From CBDHCC01 sp965261015 (GTDB taxonomy: Bacteria; Pseudomonadota; Alphaproteobacteria; Sphingomonadales; Sphingomonadaceae): DNA of 64,000 bases. The stretch lies in assembly GCA_965261015.1 (NCBI GenBank), contig CBDHCC010000001.1:434001-498000 (forward strand). Reading direction: 5' to 3'. The notes beneath the pieces are model-generated. The model was not told where the DNA came from and did no database searches. It saw only the letters and a list, made by a program, of their open reading frames with translations. This document shows, in pieces, positions 10,008 to 17,868 of this stretch. Every line of letters begins with the position of its first letter. Positions within the stretch are counted from its first letter, which is position 1. Made by a program: the position numbers and the translations under genes.

Positions 10008-10101
10008 GGGCGGGCTCCTGCGGGGATCCCCGCGCCTTAGCCCGGTGGTAGGGCGGGGCCAACCGTGCGCCCGGGCCGCGCCGGTGGTAGGCTGCGCGCC
10101 C
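10008..10101. promoter_or_regulatory. Divergent promoter region with CCGGTGGTAGG repeats
   Basis: This 94-base gap separates the divergent sulfotransferase (-) and GT4 (+) genes. It contains two direct copies of CCGGTGGTAGG, about 40 bases apart (around 10042 and 10081), the second ending just before the ATG at 10102. The TAGGCT in the second copy may be a -10 element, which would give a very short leader. No classical -35 is seen. The repeats could also be regulator sites. Confidence 0.4.
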
Positions 10102-11112
10102 ATGAAGATCGCCATGCTCGCCCCCATCTCCTGGCGCACGCCGCCGCGCGCCTATGGCCCGTGGGAGCTGGTCACCAGCCTGCTGACGGAGGGGCTGGTG
10201 GCACGCGGGATCGACGTGACCCTGTTCGCGACGCTCGACAGCGTGACGGAGGCCACGCTGGCCGGCGTGGTCGCGCGGCCCTATTCCGAGGATCCGTCGA
10301 TCGACGCCAAGGCGGCGGAGATCGCGCACGTCGCCCATGTGTTCGAGCGCGCGGGCGAGTTCGACCTCATCCACAACCAGGCCGATTTCGTCCCGCTCGC
10401 CTTCTCCCGCCTGGTCGACACGCCAGTCGTCACCACCATCCACGGCTTTTCGGGCGAGCGCATCCTGCCCGTCTATCGCGAATACGCCGACCGGGTGCAT
10501 TACGTCGCCATATCGGACGCGGACCGGCACCCGGACCTGCCCTATGCCGCCACCATCCACCACGGCATCCCGCTGGACGACTTTCCCTTCGACCCGGTCG
10601 GCGGATCGGACCTACTCTTTTTCGGCCGCATCCACCCCGACAAGGGCGCGGCCGTGGCGATCGACGTCGCGCGGCGCGCCGGACGCCGGCTGGTGCTGTG
10701 CGGGCTGATCCAGGACGAGGGCTATTGGGAGCGCGGGGTGCGCCCCCACGTCGACGGCGACCGGGTGGTCTATCGCGGCGTGGTGGCGGGCGAGGAGCGG
10801 GTGCGCGCGCTGGGCTCGGCGGCGGCGCTCCTCCACCTGATCGCCTTCGCGGAACCGTTCGGGCTGTCGGTGGTGGAGGCGATGGCGTGCGGCACCCCGG
10901 TGATCGCCCACCCGCTGGGATCGATGGCGGAGATCGTGCAGGGCGGCGTGAACGGCTTTCTGGTGGACACGGTCGACCAGGCGTTGGCGGCGGTCGGGCG
11001 GCTGGACGCGATCGACCGGGCCGGATGCCGCCGCACCGTGGCGGATCGCTTCACGGTCGAGCGCATGGTGGACGACTATCTGGCGCTCTACGCCCGCATC
11101 CTGGGGCACTGA
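10102..11112 (+). CDS. GT4 glycosyltransferase
   Basis: A 336-residue GT-B enzyme beginning MKIAMLAPISWRTPPRAYGPWE, a form typical of GT4 proteins in sphingomonads and cyanobacteria (the Y-G-P-W-E stretch binds the sugar nucleotide). FDLIHNQADFVPLAFSRL and TTIHGFSGERILP belong to the N-terminal domain; the donor domain has LLFFGRIHPDKGAAVAIDVA (171-190) and the EX7E motif E251-PFGLSVV-E259 in FAEPFGLSVVEAMACGTPV. No strong Shine-Dalgarno sequence precedes the ATG. It stands alone, 51 bp before hisG, and may be a conserved free-standing gene rather than part of the EPS cluster. Confidence 0.92.
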   Translation: MKIAMLAPISWRTPPRAYGPWELVTSLLTEGLVARGIDVTLFATLDSVTEATLAGVVARPYSEDPSIDAKAAEIAHVAHVFERAGEFDLIHNQADFVPLAFSRLVDTPVVTTIHGFSGERILPVYREYADRVHYVAISDADRHPDLPYAATIHHGIPLDDFPFDPVGGSDLLFFGRIHPDKGAAVAIDVARRAGRRLVLCGLIQDEGYWERGVRPHVDGDRVVYRGVVAGEERVRALGSAAALLHLIAFAEPFGLSVVEAMACGTPVIAHPLGSMAEIVQGGVNGFLVDTVDQALAAVGRLDAIDRAGCRRTVADRFTVERMVDDYLALYARILGH

Positions 11113-11163
11113 GCGCGGCCGGTTGTACCGTCTGGCGCTCACGCCTAGATCGCACGGCGTCCC

Positions 11164-11832
11164 ATGACGCGCCCCATCACCTTCGCCGTGCCCAAGGGCC
11201 GCCTGATCGACGAGGCCCTGCCGCTGATGATCGCCGCGGGCGTGGAGCCGGGGCCGGAGTTTGCCGATCCCGACAGCCGGGCGCTCCGCTTTCCCACGAC
11301 GGAGGCCCATCGCCAGCTGATCCGGGTGCGCGCGTTCGACGTGGCCACCTTCGTGGCGCACGGCGCGGCGCAGATCGGCATCGTCGGGTCCGACGTGCTG
11401 GACGAGTTCGGCTATCCGGAGCTCTACGCGCCGGTCGATCTGGGCATCGGCCGCTGCCGGCTGTCGGTCGCGGTGACCGCCGACCTGGCCGACGCGCCCC
11501 CACCGCGCTTTGGCCCGGTGCGCGTCGCGACCAAATACCCCAATCTGACCCGGGCGCATTACGAGGCGCGCGGCGTCGCGGCCGAGATCGTCAAGCTGAA
11601 CGGGGCGATGGAGCTGGCGCCGCTGCTGGGGCTGGCGACGCGGATCGTCGATCTGGTCTCCACCGGCCGCACCCTGGCGGAGAATGGGCTGGTCGAGGCC
11701 GAGCGGGTGACGGACGTGTCGGCCCGCCTGATCGTGAACCGCGCGGCGCTCAAGCGGCGGCCCGATGAGCTGATGGGGCTGGTCCGCGCCTTCCGCCGCG
11801 CCGCGGAGCCGACGAGCGGGGTGGCGGCGTGA
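11164..11832 (+). CDS. hisG: ATP phosphoribosyltransferase, short form
   Basis: The first enzyme of histidine synthesis, joining ATP and PRPP. At 222 residues it is the short HisG(S) form, which lacks the C-terminal regulatory domain and needs HisZ for activity and feedback control; hisZ is not in this window. Family landmarks are FAVPKGRLIDEALPL (7-21), VATFVAHGAAQIGIVGSDVL and the PRPP-binding segment DLVSTGRTLAENGL. The last codons overlap the GTG start of hisD (GTGA), so the two are translationally coupled. hisG-hisD-nusB is a common gene order in sphingomonads. Confidence 0.97.
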   Translation: MTRPITFAVPKGRLIDEALPLMIAAGVEPGPEFADPDSRALRFPTTEAHRQLIRVRAFDVATFVAHGAAQIGIVGSDVLDEFGYPELYAPVDLGIGRCRLSVAVTADLADAPPPRFGPVRVATKYPNLTRAHYEARGVAAEIVKLNGAMELAPLLGLATRIVDLVSTGRTLAENGLVEAERVTDVSARLIVNRAALKRRPDELMGLVRAFRRAAEPTSGVAA

Positions 11833-13118
11833 TCCGCCTCGCCACCCGTCAGGCCGATTTCGCCGCGCGGTTCGATGCGCTGGTGGAGGCTCGGCGCGGC
11901 ACGGACGAGGACGTGGCGCGCGACGTGGCCGCGATCCTGGCGCGGGTGCGGCGCGAAGGCGACGGGGCGGTCGCCGAACTGACCGAACGGTTCGACGGCC
12001 ACGATCTCGACCGCACCGGCTGGCGGGTCGATCCCGCGGACTGTCGGGCCGCGCTGGACGGGCTGGACCGGGAGCTGCGCGCCGCGCTCCAACTCGCCCA
12101 CGATCGCATCCGGACCTACCACGCGGCCCAGCGCCCTGCGGACACGGAGGCGACGGACGCGGTGGGCGCCCGGCTGGGCGCGCGCTGGACGGCGGTGGAG
12201 GCGGCGGGAATCTATGTGCCGGGGGGCCTGGCGGCCTATCCCTCGTCCGTGCTGATGAACGCCGTGCCCGCGCGGGTGGCGGGCGTCGACCGGCTGGTCA
12301 TGGTGACGCCGACGCCGGGCGGCCGGGCCAATCCCCTGGTGCTGGCCGCCGCCGCGCTGGCCGGAGTGGACGAGGTCTGGCGGGTCGGAGGCGCGCAGGC
12401 GGTGGGCGCGCTCGCCTTTGGCACGGACCGGATCGCGCGGGTGGACGTGATCACCGGGCCGGGCAACGCCTGGGTGGCGGAGGCCAAGCGCCAGGTGGCG
12501 GGTCGCGTGGGCATCGACCTGGTGGCCGGCCCGTCGGAGATCGTCGTGGTGGCGGACGCCGCCAACCCGCCCGACTGGATCGCGGCCGATCTGATGAGCC
12601 AGTCGGAACACGACCCGACCAGCCAGTCGATCCTGATGACGGACGACGCCGACTTCGCCGACGCGGTCGCGCGGTCGGTCGAGCGGGTCATCGAGGGGCT
12701 GGCGCGGCGGGACACGATGCGCGCCGCCTGGGACTCGCACGGCGCGATCATCGTGCTGGACGATCTGGCCGACGCGCCGTCCCTGATCGACCGCCTGGCG
12801 CCCGAGCACCTGCAACTGGCGGTCGAGCGCCCGCGGGCGCTGTTCGACCGGGTGCGGCACGCGGGCTCCGTCTTCCTGGGCCGCCACACGCCCGAAGCGG
12901 TGGGCGACTATGTCGCCGGCCCGAACCATGTGCTGCCCACCGGCCGCCGCGCGCGTTTCGCGGGCGGGCTGGGCGTGACCGATTACATGAAGCGCACGAG
13001 TTTCCTGCAGCTCGACGAGCGCGCGCTGGCGGCGATCGGTCCCGCCGCCGTGGTGCTCGCCAACGCCGAGGGCCTGCCCGCGCACGCGCTTTCCGTTTCG
13101 CAGAGGCTGGCGCGTTGA
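11829..13118 (+). CDS. hisD: Histidinol dehydrogenase
   Basis: A 429-residue zinc enzyme that oxidises histidinol to histidine in two NAD-dependent steps, of the usual family length. Visible landmarks are AGIYVPGGLAAYPSSVLMNAVPA split across the N-terminal third, GGAQAVGALAFGT, ITGPGNAWVAEAKR, and the family signature region from DLVAGPSEIVVVAD to DLMSQSEHDPTSQ, which includes the zinc-ligand Gln and His, plus APEHLQL near the C-terminus. The start is GTG 11829 inside the hisG stop. The next gene, nusB, follows after 34 bases. Confidence 0.98.
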   Translation: MIRLATRQADFAARFDALVEARRGTDEDVARDVAAILARVRREGDGAVAELTERFDGHDLDRTGWRVDPADCRAALDGLDRELRAALQLAHDRIRTYHAAQRPADTEATDAVGARLGARWTAVEAAGIYVPGGLAAYPSSVLMNAVPARVAGVDRLVMVTPTPGGRANPLVLAAAALAGVDEVWRVGGAQAVGALAFGTDRIARVDVITGPGNAWVAEAKRQVAGRVGIDLVAGPSEIVVVADAANPPDWIAADLMSQSEHDPTSQSILMTDDADFADAVARSVERVIEGLARRDTMRAAWDSHGAIIVLDDLADAPSLIDRLAPEHLQLAVERPRALFDRVRHAGSVFLGRHTPEAVGDYVAGPNHVLPTGRRARFAGGLGVTDYMKRTSFLQLDERALAAIGPAAVVLANAEGLPAHALSVSQRLAR

Positions 13119-13152
13119 TCCGCCCGCTCCCCACCCGATCGAAGGTCCCGTC

Positions 13153-13632
13153 ATGAGTTCTGCCAAGGCCGCCCACGTCGCCCGTTCGCGGGCCGCCGCG
13201 CGCCTGGCCGCGGTGCAGGCGCTCTATCAGCGCGACATGGAGCCCACCGCCATCCGCCCGCTGCTGCGCGAGTTCCACCATCACCGGCTGGGGTCGGAGA
13301 TCGAGGGCGTGGACTATGCGGAAGCCGACGCCGACCTGTTCGACCAGATCGTGTCGGGCGTCGACGAGCGGCAGGCGGAACTGGACGCTCTGATCGCGGC
13401 CAAGCTGACGAAGGGCTGGACCCTGGCGCGCCTCGACCGCCCGCTCGCCGCCATCCTGCGCGCCGGGGCGTGGGAGCTGGCGCACCGCCCCGACGCCACG
13501 CGCGCCACGATCATCTCCGCCTATCTCGACATCGCCAACGCCTTTTACGACAAAGCCGAGAAGGCGCTGGTGAACGGCATCCTGGACGCGATCGCCAAGG
13601 ACGTGCGCTTCGACGGCGCGGAGTTGGGGTGA
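13153..13632 (+). CDS. nusB: Transcription antitermination factor NusB
   Basis: A 159-residue all-helical RNA-binding protein that, with NusE, binds boxA and supports antitermination on rRNA operons. It has the Arg-rich N-terminal helix (ARSRAAARLAAVQALYQRDM) that contacts RNA and the family C-terminal region AIISAYLDIANAF-like stretch (here ATIISAYLDIANAFYDKAEK) ending VNGILDAIAKDVR. Its stop is only five bases from the stop of the convergent TfoX-like gene. Confidence 0.97.
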   Translation: MSSAKAAHVARSRAAARLAAVQALYQRDMEPTAIRPLLREFHHHRLGSEIEGVDYAEADADLFDQIVSGVDERQAELDALIAAKLTKGWTLARLDRPLAAILRAGAWELAHRPDATRATIISAYLDIANAFYDKAEKALVNGILDAIAKDVRFDGAELG

Positions 13633-13637
13633 TCCGC

Positions 13638-13943
13638 CTAGCGCCGCTTCTTAGGGGGCGGCAGGGCGGCGGCCGTGGCGGTCAGCAGCGTGGGCAGCCA
13701 GTCGGCGTCCCAGTCCGCGCGCGGAACGACCAGCGCCGGCTTCGCGCCCGGATAGGGCGGCGCCTCGGCCAAAGGCGGGGCGTCGGCGGCGGAGTGCTTC
13801 ACGAACAGGGTGGAGTCGCAGACCAGCGCCACCAGCCGGCCGTCGAGATGGAGGCCATACTCCCCGAACATCGCGCGCGCGGTCAGCTCCAGCGACGGCA
13901 GGCTGGCGAGCAGTTCGTCGACGATGGCGCGCGGGGTGCCCAC
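13638..13943 (-). CDS. TfoX N-terminal domain protein
   Basis: A 101-residue protein consisting only of a TfoX_N-like domain, with the typical core ARAMFGEYGLHLDGRLVALV followed by DSTLFVKHS. Full TfoX/Sxy is a competence regulator; single-domain relatives like this are common in alphaproteobacteria and their function is not established. The start is the GTG at 13943, which leaves 35 bases to the divergent thiL. A longer open frame upstream would overlap thiL and is not credible. The C-terminus ends in a basic PPPKKRR tail. Confidence 0.85.
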   Translation of the reverse strand: MGTPRAIVDELLASLPSLELTARAMFGEYGLHLDGRLVALVCDSTLFVKHSAADAPPLAEAPPYPGAKPALVVPRADWDADWLPTLLTATAAALPPPKKRR

Positions 13944-13978
13944 CGCGCCACTCTGCCCCAACCCGCCCGTTCGCGAAA

Positions 13979-14914
13979 GTGCCCCGCGTGAGCCGGGAGG
14001 CGGAGTTCCACCGGCTGCTGACCGGCGGCCGCCTCCATCCGGCCGCGCGTGGGCTGGTCGACGATGCGGCCGTGCTGACGGTCGAGGCGGGCGCGCTGGT
14101 GCTGACTCACGACACGCTGGTGGAGGGCGTCCACGCGCGCGCCGACGACCCGCCGGACAGCTATGGCTGGAAGCTGGCGGCGACCAACCTGTCCGACCTG
14201 GCCGCCAAGGGCGCGGAGCCCGTCGGGTGCCTGTTGTCCTACCCGCTGGCGGACGATGGCGAATGGGACCGGCGTTTCCTGGACGGCTTGCACGCGTGCC
14301 TGGACGAGTTCGGGATGCCGCTGATCGGCGGCGACACCGTGCGCCTGCCCGACGGGTCGGCGCGCGTGTTCGGCCTGACGGCGCTGGGCCGCGCCCCACC
14401 GGGCGGAGCGCCGCAGCGGGCCGGCGGGCGGCCGGGCGATGGGCTGTGGGTGACCGGACCGATCGGCGAGGCGGGATGGGGCTTGCGCCTGCTGGCGGAG
14501 GGGGGCGGCCCCCGGTCGCCCGCCGAACGCGCCGCCGTCGCCGCCTATCGCCATCCACGCCCGCACCTGGCGTTGGGCCGCGCGCTGGCGGGCGAGGTCC
14601 GGGCCATGATGGACCTGTCCGACGGCCTGCTGATCGACGCGGCCCGGCTGGCGGCGGCCAGCGGGTGCGGGGCGACGATCACGGACGTTCCCGTCACCCC
14701 GGCCTGGCGCGCGGCGCACGGCGCGTCGGACGAGGCGCTGCTGACCGCCGCGACGGCCGGCGACGACTATTGCCTGCTGTTCGCCGCGCCGAGCCGGCCC
14801 GCCTCGGTCGGCGACGCGCGACCGGTGGGCGTGCTGACGGCGGAGCCGGGCCTGCGGCTTGTGCTGGGCGGGCGCGCCGTGCCGCTGCCCGACCGGCTGG
14901 GCTGGCAGCACTGA
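13979..14914 (+). CDS. thiL: Thiamine-monophosphate kinase
   Basis: A 311-residue ATP-dependent kinase making thiamine diphosphate from thiamine monophosphate, of the PurM/AIR-synthase fold. Landmarks are GLVDDAAVLTVEAG near residue 25, the Mg-binding HDTLVEGVH, KLAATNLSDLAAKGAEP, GGDTVR, and MMDLSDGLLIDAARLAA in the second domain. The start is either GTG 13979 or GTG 13988; the family usually begins close to the second, and a weak GAAAG lies before both. It is divergent from the TfoX-like gene and separated from hppA by 105 bases. Confidence 0.95.
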   Translation: MPRVSREAEFHRLLTGGRLHPAARGLVDDAAVLTVEAGALVLTHDTLVEGVHARADDPPDSYGWKLAATNLSDLAAKGAEPVGCLLSYPLADDGEWDRRFLDGLHACLDEFGMPLIGGDTVRLPDGSARVFGLTALGRAPPGGAPQRAGGRPGDGLWVTGPIGEAGWGLRLLAEGGGPRSPAERAAVAAYRHPRPHLALGRALAGEVRAMMDLSDGLLIDAARLAAASGCGATITDVPVTPAWRAAHGASDEALLTAATAGDDYCLLFAAPSRPASVGDARPVGVLTAEPGLRLVLGGRAVPLPDRLGWQH

Positions 14915-14933
14915 GGCCGGCCGCGGTCCCGGC

Positions 14934-14971
14934 TTGACTTTCCGCCGGGCGCGGTCAGGCTCCCGTTATAC
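14934..14971 (+). promoter_or_regulatory. Possible hppA promoter
   Basis: In the 105-base gap before hppA, TTGACT (14934-14939) is a good -35 hexamer. A CAGGCTC stretch follows after about 17 bases and TTATAC (14966-14971) is a better -10 sequence but 26 bases away. Either the first spacing is right with a weak -10, or TTATAC has its own weak -35. The leader to the ATG at 15020 would be about 40-50 bases. Confidence 0.35.
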
Positions 14972-15019
14972 GCGACCACCGGGCAACCACGATCCGGGGC
15001 GCACAGAAGGGGAAGCGGC

Positions 15020-17155
15020 ATGTCGTTCGTGCTCATCGCCATGGCCTGTGGCCTGCTCGCCGTGATCTATGGCGTGGCCACCAGCCGCCAGGTGCTGTCG
15101 CAATCGCCCGGAAACGACCGGATGCAGGAGATCGCGGCCGCCATCCAGGAAGGGGCCGGCGCATATCTGACCCGCCAATACACGGCGATCACGGTGGTGG
15201 GCGTCGTCGTCGCCGTGCTGGTGGGTGCGTTCCTGGGCTGGACGTCCGCGGCGGCCTTCGTGCTGGGCGCGGTGCTGTCGGGCCTGACCGGCTTCATCGG
15301 CATGAACGTGTCCGTCCGCGCGAATGTGCGAACGGCGGAGGCGGCGCGCGGCAGCCTGCAGGGCGGACTGTCGACGGCCTTCCGCGCCGGCGCGATCACG
15401 GGCATGCTGGTCGCCGGGCTGGCGCTGCTGGCGATCTGTGGTCTGTTCTATGTGCTGGTCGCGGTGGAGGGCCACGCCGCCAACGAGCGCATCGTGGTCG
15501 ACGCGCTGGTGGCGCTGTCCTTCGGCGCGTCGCTGATCTCCATCTTCGCGCGGCTGGGCGGCGGCATCTTCACGAAGGCGGCGGATGTCGGCGCGGACCT
15601 GGTGGGCAAGGTCGAGGCCGGCATTCCGGAGGACGATCCGCGCAACCCGGCCGTGATCGCGGACAATGTGGGCGACAATGTCGGCGACTGCGCGGGCATG
15701 GCCGCCGACCTGTTCGAAACCTACGTCGTCACGGTGGGGGCCACCATGGTCCTGATCGCGCTGCTGGTGCGCGGCACGGCGGACGAGTTGGTGACGCTGA
15801 TGACCCTGCCGCTGTTGATCGGGGGCGTGTGCATCGTGACCTCCATCATCGGCACCTTCTTCGTGCGGCTGGGCGGCGGCACCATCATGGGCGCGCTCTA
15901 CAAGGGCTTCTGGGTCACGGCCGGCCTGTCCGCGCTCGCGATCTTCGGCGTGCTCGCGACCCTCCTGGTCGACATGGACGCGGTGATCGGCGGCGCGCGC
16001 GAAGCGGCGGGATTCGAGGCGGAGCGCCAGGTGGTGGCCGGCGCCGGTCCGTTCACCGGCTGGGACCTGTTCGGGTCCGCGATGGTCGGGCTGGCCGTTA
16101 CCGGCCTGCTGGTCTGGATCACGGAATATTACACCTCGACCGAATATCGCCCGGTGCGGTCGATCGCGCGCGCGTCGGAGACGGGCCACGGCACCAACGT
16201 CATCCAGGGGCTGGCGATCAGCCTGGAGTCCACGGCGCTGCCCACGCTGGTGATCTGCGTCGGCATCGTCGTCGCCTATCAGCTCGCCGGGCTGATCGGC
16301 ATCGCGTTCGCCGCGACCGCCATGCTGGCCTTGGCCGGCATGGTCGTGGCGCTGGACGCCTACGGCCCCGTCACGGACAACGCCGGCGGCATCGCGGAGA
16401 TGGCGGGCCTGGACGACGCGGTGCGCGACCGCACGGACGCGCTGGACGCGGTGGGCAACACCACGAAGGCGGTGACGAAGGGCTATGCGATCGGCTCGGC
16501 CGCGCTGGCAGCGCTCGTGCTGTTCGGGGCCTACACGACCGACCTCACCCAGTTCTTCCCGAACCTGGCCGTCGATTTCAGCCTGTCCAACCCCTACGTC
16601 ATCGTCGGGCTGCTGCTGGGCGCGCTGCTGCCCTATCTGTTCGGGGCGATGGGCATGACGGCGGTGGGTCGCGCGGCCGGCGCGGTGGTGGAGGACGTGC
16701 GCGCGCAGTTCCGCGACGATCCGGGCATCATGGCGGGCACCAGCCGCCCCGCCTATGGCCGCACCGTGGGCCTGGTGACGAAGGCGGCCATCCGCGAGAT
16801 GATCCTGCCGTCGCTCCTGCCCGTGCTGGCGCCGGTGGCGGTGTATTTCGTCATCGCCGGGGTCGCGGGCCCGGCCAACGGCTTCGCGGCGCTGGGCGCG
16901 CTGTTGCTGGGTGTGATCGTGTCGGGACTGTTCGTCGCCTTGTCCATGACCAGCGGCGGGGGCGCTTGGGACAACGCGAAGAAGTACATCGAGGACGGCC
17001 ATCACGGTGGCAAGGGGTCGGAGGCGCACAAGGCGGCCGTCACCGGCGACACGGTGGGCGACCCCTACAAGGACACGGCCGGCCCCGCCGTCAATCCGAT
17101 GATCAAGATCACCAACATCGTCGCCCTGCTGCTGCTGGCCGCGCTGGCGGGGTGA
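15020..17155 (+). CDS. hppA: Membrane proton-pumping pyrophosphatase, K+-independent
   Basis: A 711-residue integral membrane protein with about 16 helices that couples pyrophosphate hydrolysis to proton export. Active-site motifs are DVGADLVGKVEAGIPEDDPRNP (starting at 189; D and K ligate Mg-PPi) and DNVGDNVGDCAGMAAD (215-230). The ion-dependence motif is GNTTKAVTKG with K483 and T486, the residues found in K+-independent enzymes (Ala and Gly/other in K+-dependent ones). GAAGGGGAAG precedes the ATG at 15020. It lets the cell recover energy from pyrophosphate made in biosynthesis. Two long antisense open frames over this gene are codon-bias artefacts. Confidence 0.97.
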   Translation: MSFVLIAMACGLLAVIYGVATSRQVLSQSPGNDRMQEIAAAIQEGAGAYLTRQYTAITVVGVVVAVLVGAFLGWTSAAAFVLGAVLSGLTGFIGMNVSVRANVRTAEAARGSLQGGLSTAFRAGAITGMLVAGLALLAICGLFYVLVAVEGHAANERIVVDALVALSFGASLISIFARLGGGIFTKAADVGADLVGKVEAGIPEDDPRNPAVIADNVGDNVGDCAGMAADLFETYVVTVGATMVLIALLVRGTADELVTLMTLPLLIGGVCIVTSIIGTFFVRLGGGTIMGALYKGFWVTAGLSALAIFGVLATLLVDMDAVIGGAREAAGFEAERQVVAGAGPFTGWDLFGSAMVGLAVTGLLVWITEYYTSTEYRPVRSIARASETGHGTNVIQGLAISLESTALPTLVICVGIVVAYQLAGLIGIAFAATAMLALAGMVVALDAYGPVTDNAGGIAEMAGLDDAVRDRTDALDAVGNTTKAVTKGYAIGSAALAALVLFGAYTTDLTQFFPNLAVDFSLSNPYVIVGLLLGALLPYLFGAMGMTAVGRAAGAVVEDVRAQFRDDPGIMAGTSRPAYGRTVGLVTKAAIREMILPSLLPVLAPVAVYFVIAGVAGPANGFAALGALLLGVIVSGLFVALSMTSGGGAWDNAKKYIEDGHHGGKGSEAHKAAVTGDTVGDPYKDTAGPAVNPMIKITNIVALLLLAALAG

Positions 17156-17168
17156 TCGGCGGAGGCGG

Positions 17169-17184
17169 TTGAGAACGGTCTCAA
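17169..17184. promoter_or_regulatory. LacI-type operator 1 (upstream of DUF6445-like gene)
   Basis: TTGAGAACGGTCTCAA is a palindrome with arms TTGAGA/TCTCAA and a central ACGG. Its core GAGAACGGTCTC differs at only three or fewer positions from the palindromes before the receptor gene (20647) and the GH3 gene (31212). It ends 20 bases before the ATG at 17204, where a bound repressor would block transcription. A LacI-family gene lies in the same locus at 31266. Site identity is seen; binding is inferred. Confidence 0.7.
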
Positions 17185-17203
17185 ACGCCTCTACTCTGCA
17201 CCC

Positions 17204-17866
17204 ATGAGACCCGACGCGGTGCAAAGGATAGGCACGGAGCGACAGCCGGTGTGCGTGTTCGAGGGCTTCTCGGGCGACGCGGACGCGTTGCGGTCGATCG
17301 CCGCGCGCACCCCCTTCGCGCCCGCCGGCGAGCACTATCCGGGACTGCGCGCACCCTTACCGCCGGACTATCTCGACCGCCGGATGCCCGCGATCGTGGC
17401 GGCGGTGGCCCGCACCTTCGGGCGGTGTCGGCGGCTGCGCGTGGTGGACGCCAGCTTCTCGATCGTGACCGCCGACCCCGCCCGCCTGCGCGCCGCCCAG
17501 CGCATCCCGCACGCGGACGCGCACGGGGCCGAACGGATCGCGCTGGTCCACTATCTGTCGCCCACCAATCGGGACGGGACCGCCTTCTATCGCCACCGCG
17601 CCACCGGTTTCGAGACGGTCGATGAGACGCGGCGGGAGCGCTATCTCGCCGCGTTGGCGCTGGAGCCGGCGGACGACCAGGGCGGCTATATCGACGGCGA
17701 CACCGACCGTTTCGAGCGCACGGCGGTGGTCGATGCCCGGCCGGATCGGGCGCTGCTCTATCGCAGTTTCGTGCTGCACAGCGGCGCCATCAGCGCCGGT
17801 GCGCCGCTGCCCGCCGATCCCCTGGCGGGCCGGCTGACGGTCACGGCCTTTTTCGCGGCGGAGTAG
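17204..17866 (+). CDS. DUF6445-like protein, possible Fe(II)/2-oxoglutarate-type fold
   Basis: A 220-residue protein of the kind found beside TonB-dependent carbohydrate receptors in sphingomonads and caulobacters (DUF6445). It carries an ordered set His103-Ala-Asp105 (IPHADAHG), His192 (FVLHSGAIS) and Arg210 (GRLTVTAFF), which is the H-x-D...H...R layout of iron/2-oxoglutarate oxygenases such as prolyl hydroxylases; the spacing is compatible. Function is not established. It is the first gene after the LacI-type operator, two bases before the next gene's start, so it probably heads the operon 17204-20540. Confidence 0.75.
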   Translation: MRPDAVQRIGTERQPVCVFEGFSGDADALRSIAARTPFAPAGEHYPGLRAPLPPDYLDRRMPAIVAAVARTFGRCRRLRVVDASFSIVTADPARLRAAQRIPHADAHGAERIALVHYLSPTNRDGTAFYRHRATGFETVDETRRERYLAALALEPADDQGGYIDGDTDRFERTAVVDARPDRALLYRSFVLHSGAISAGAPLPADPLAGRLTVTAFFAAE

Positions 17867-17868
17867 AG

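Noticed and set aside
14966..17335. Open frame of 789 codons antisense to hppA
   Set aside because: Same codon-bias effect; His/Gln/Arg-rich translation, no start site or family, and hppA on the other strand is certain.
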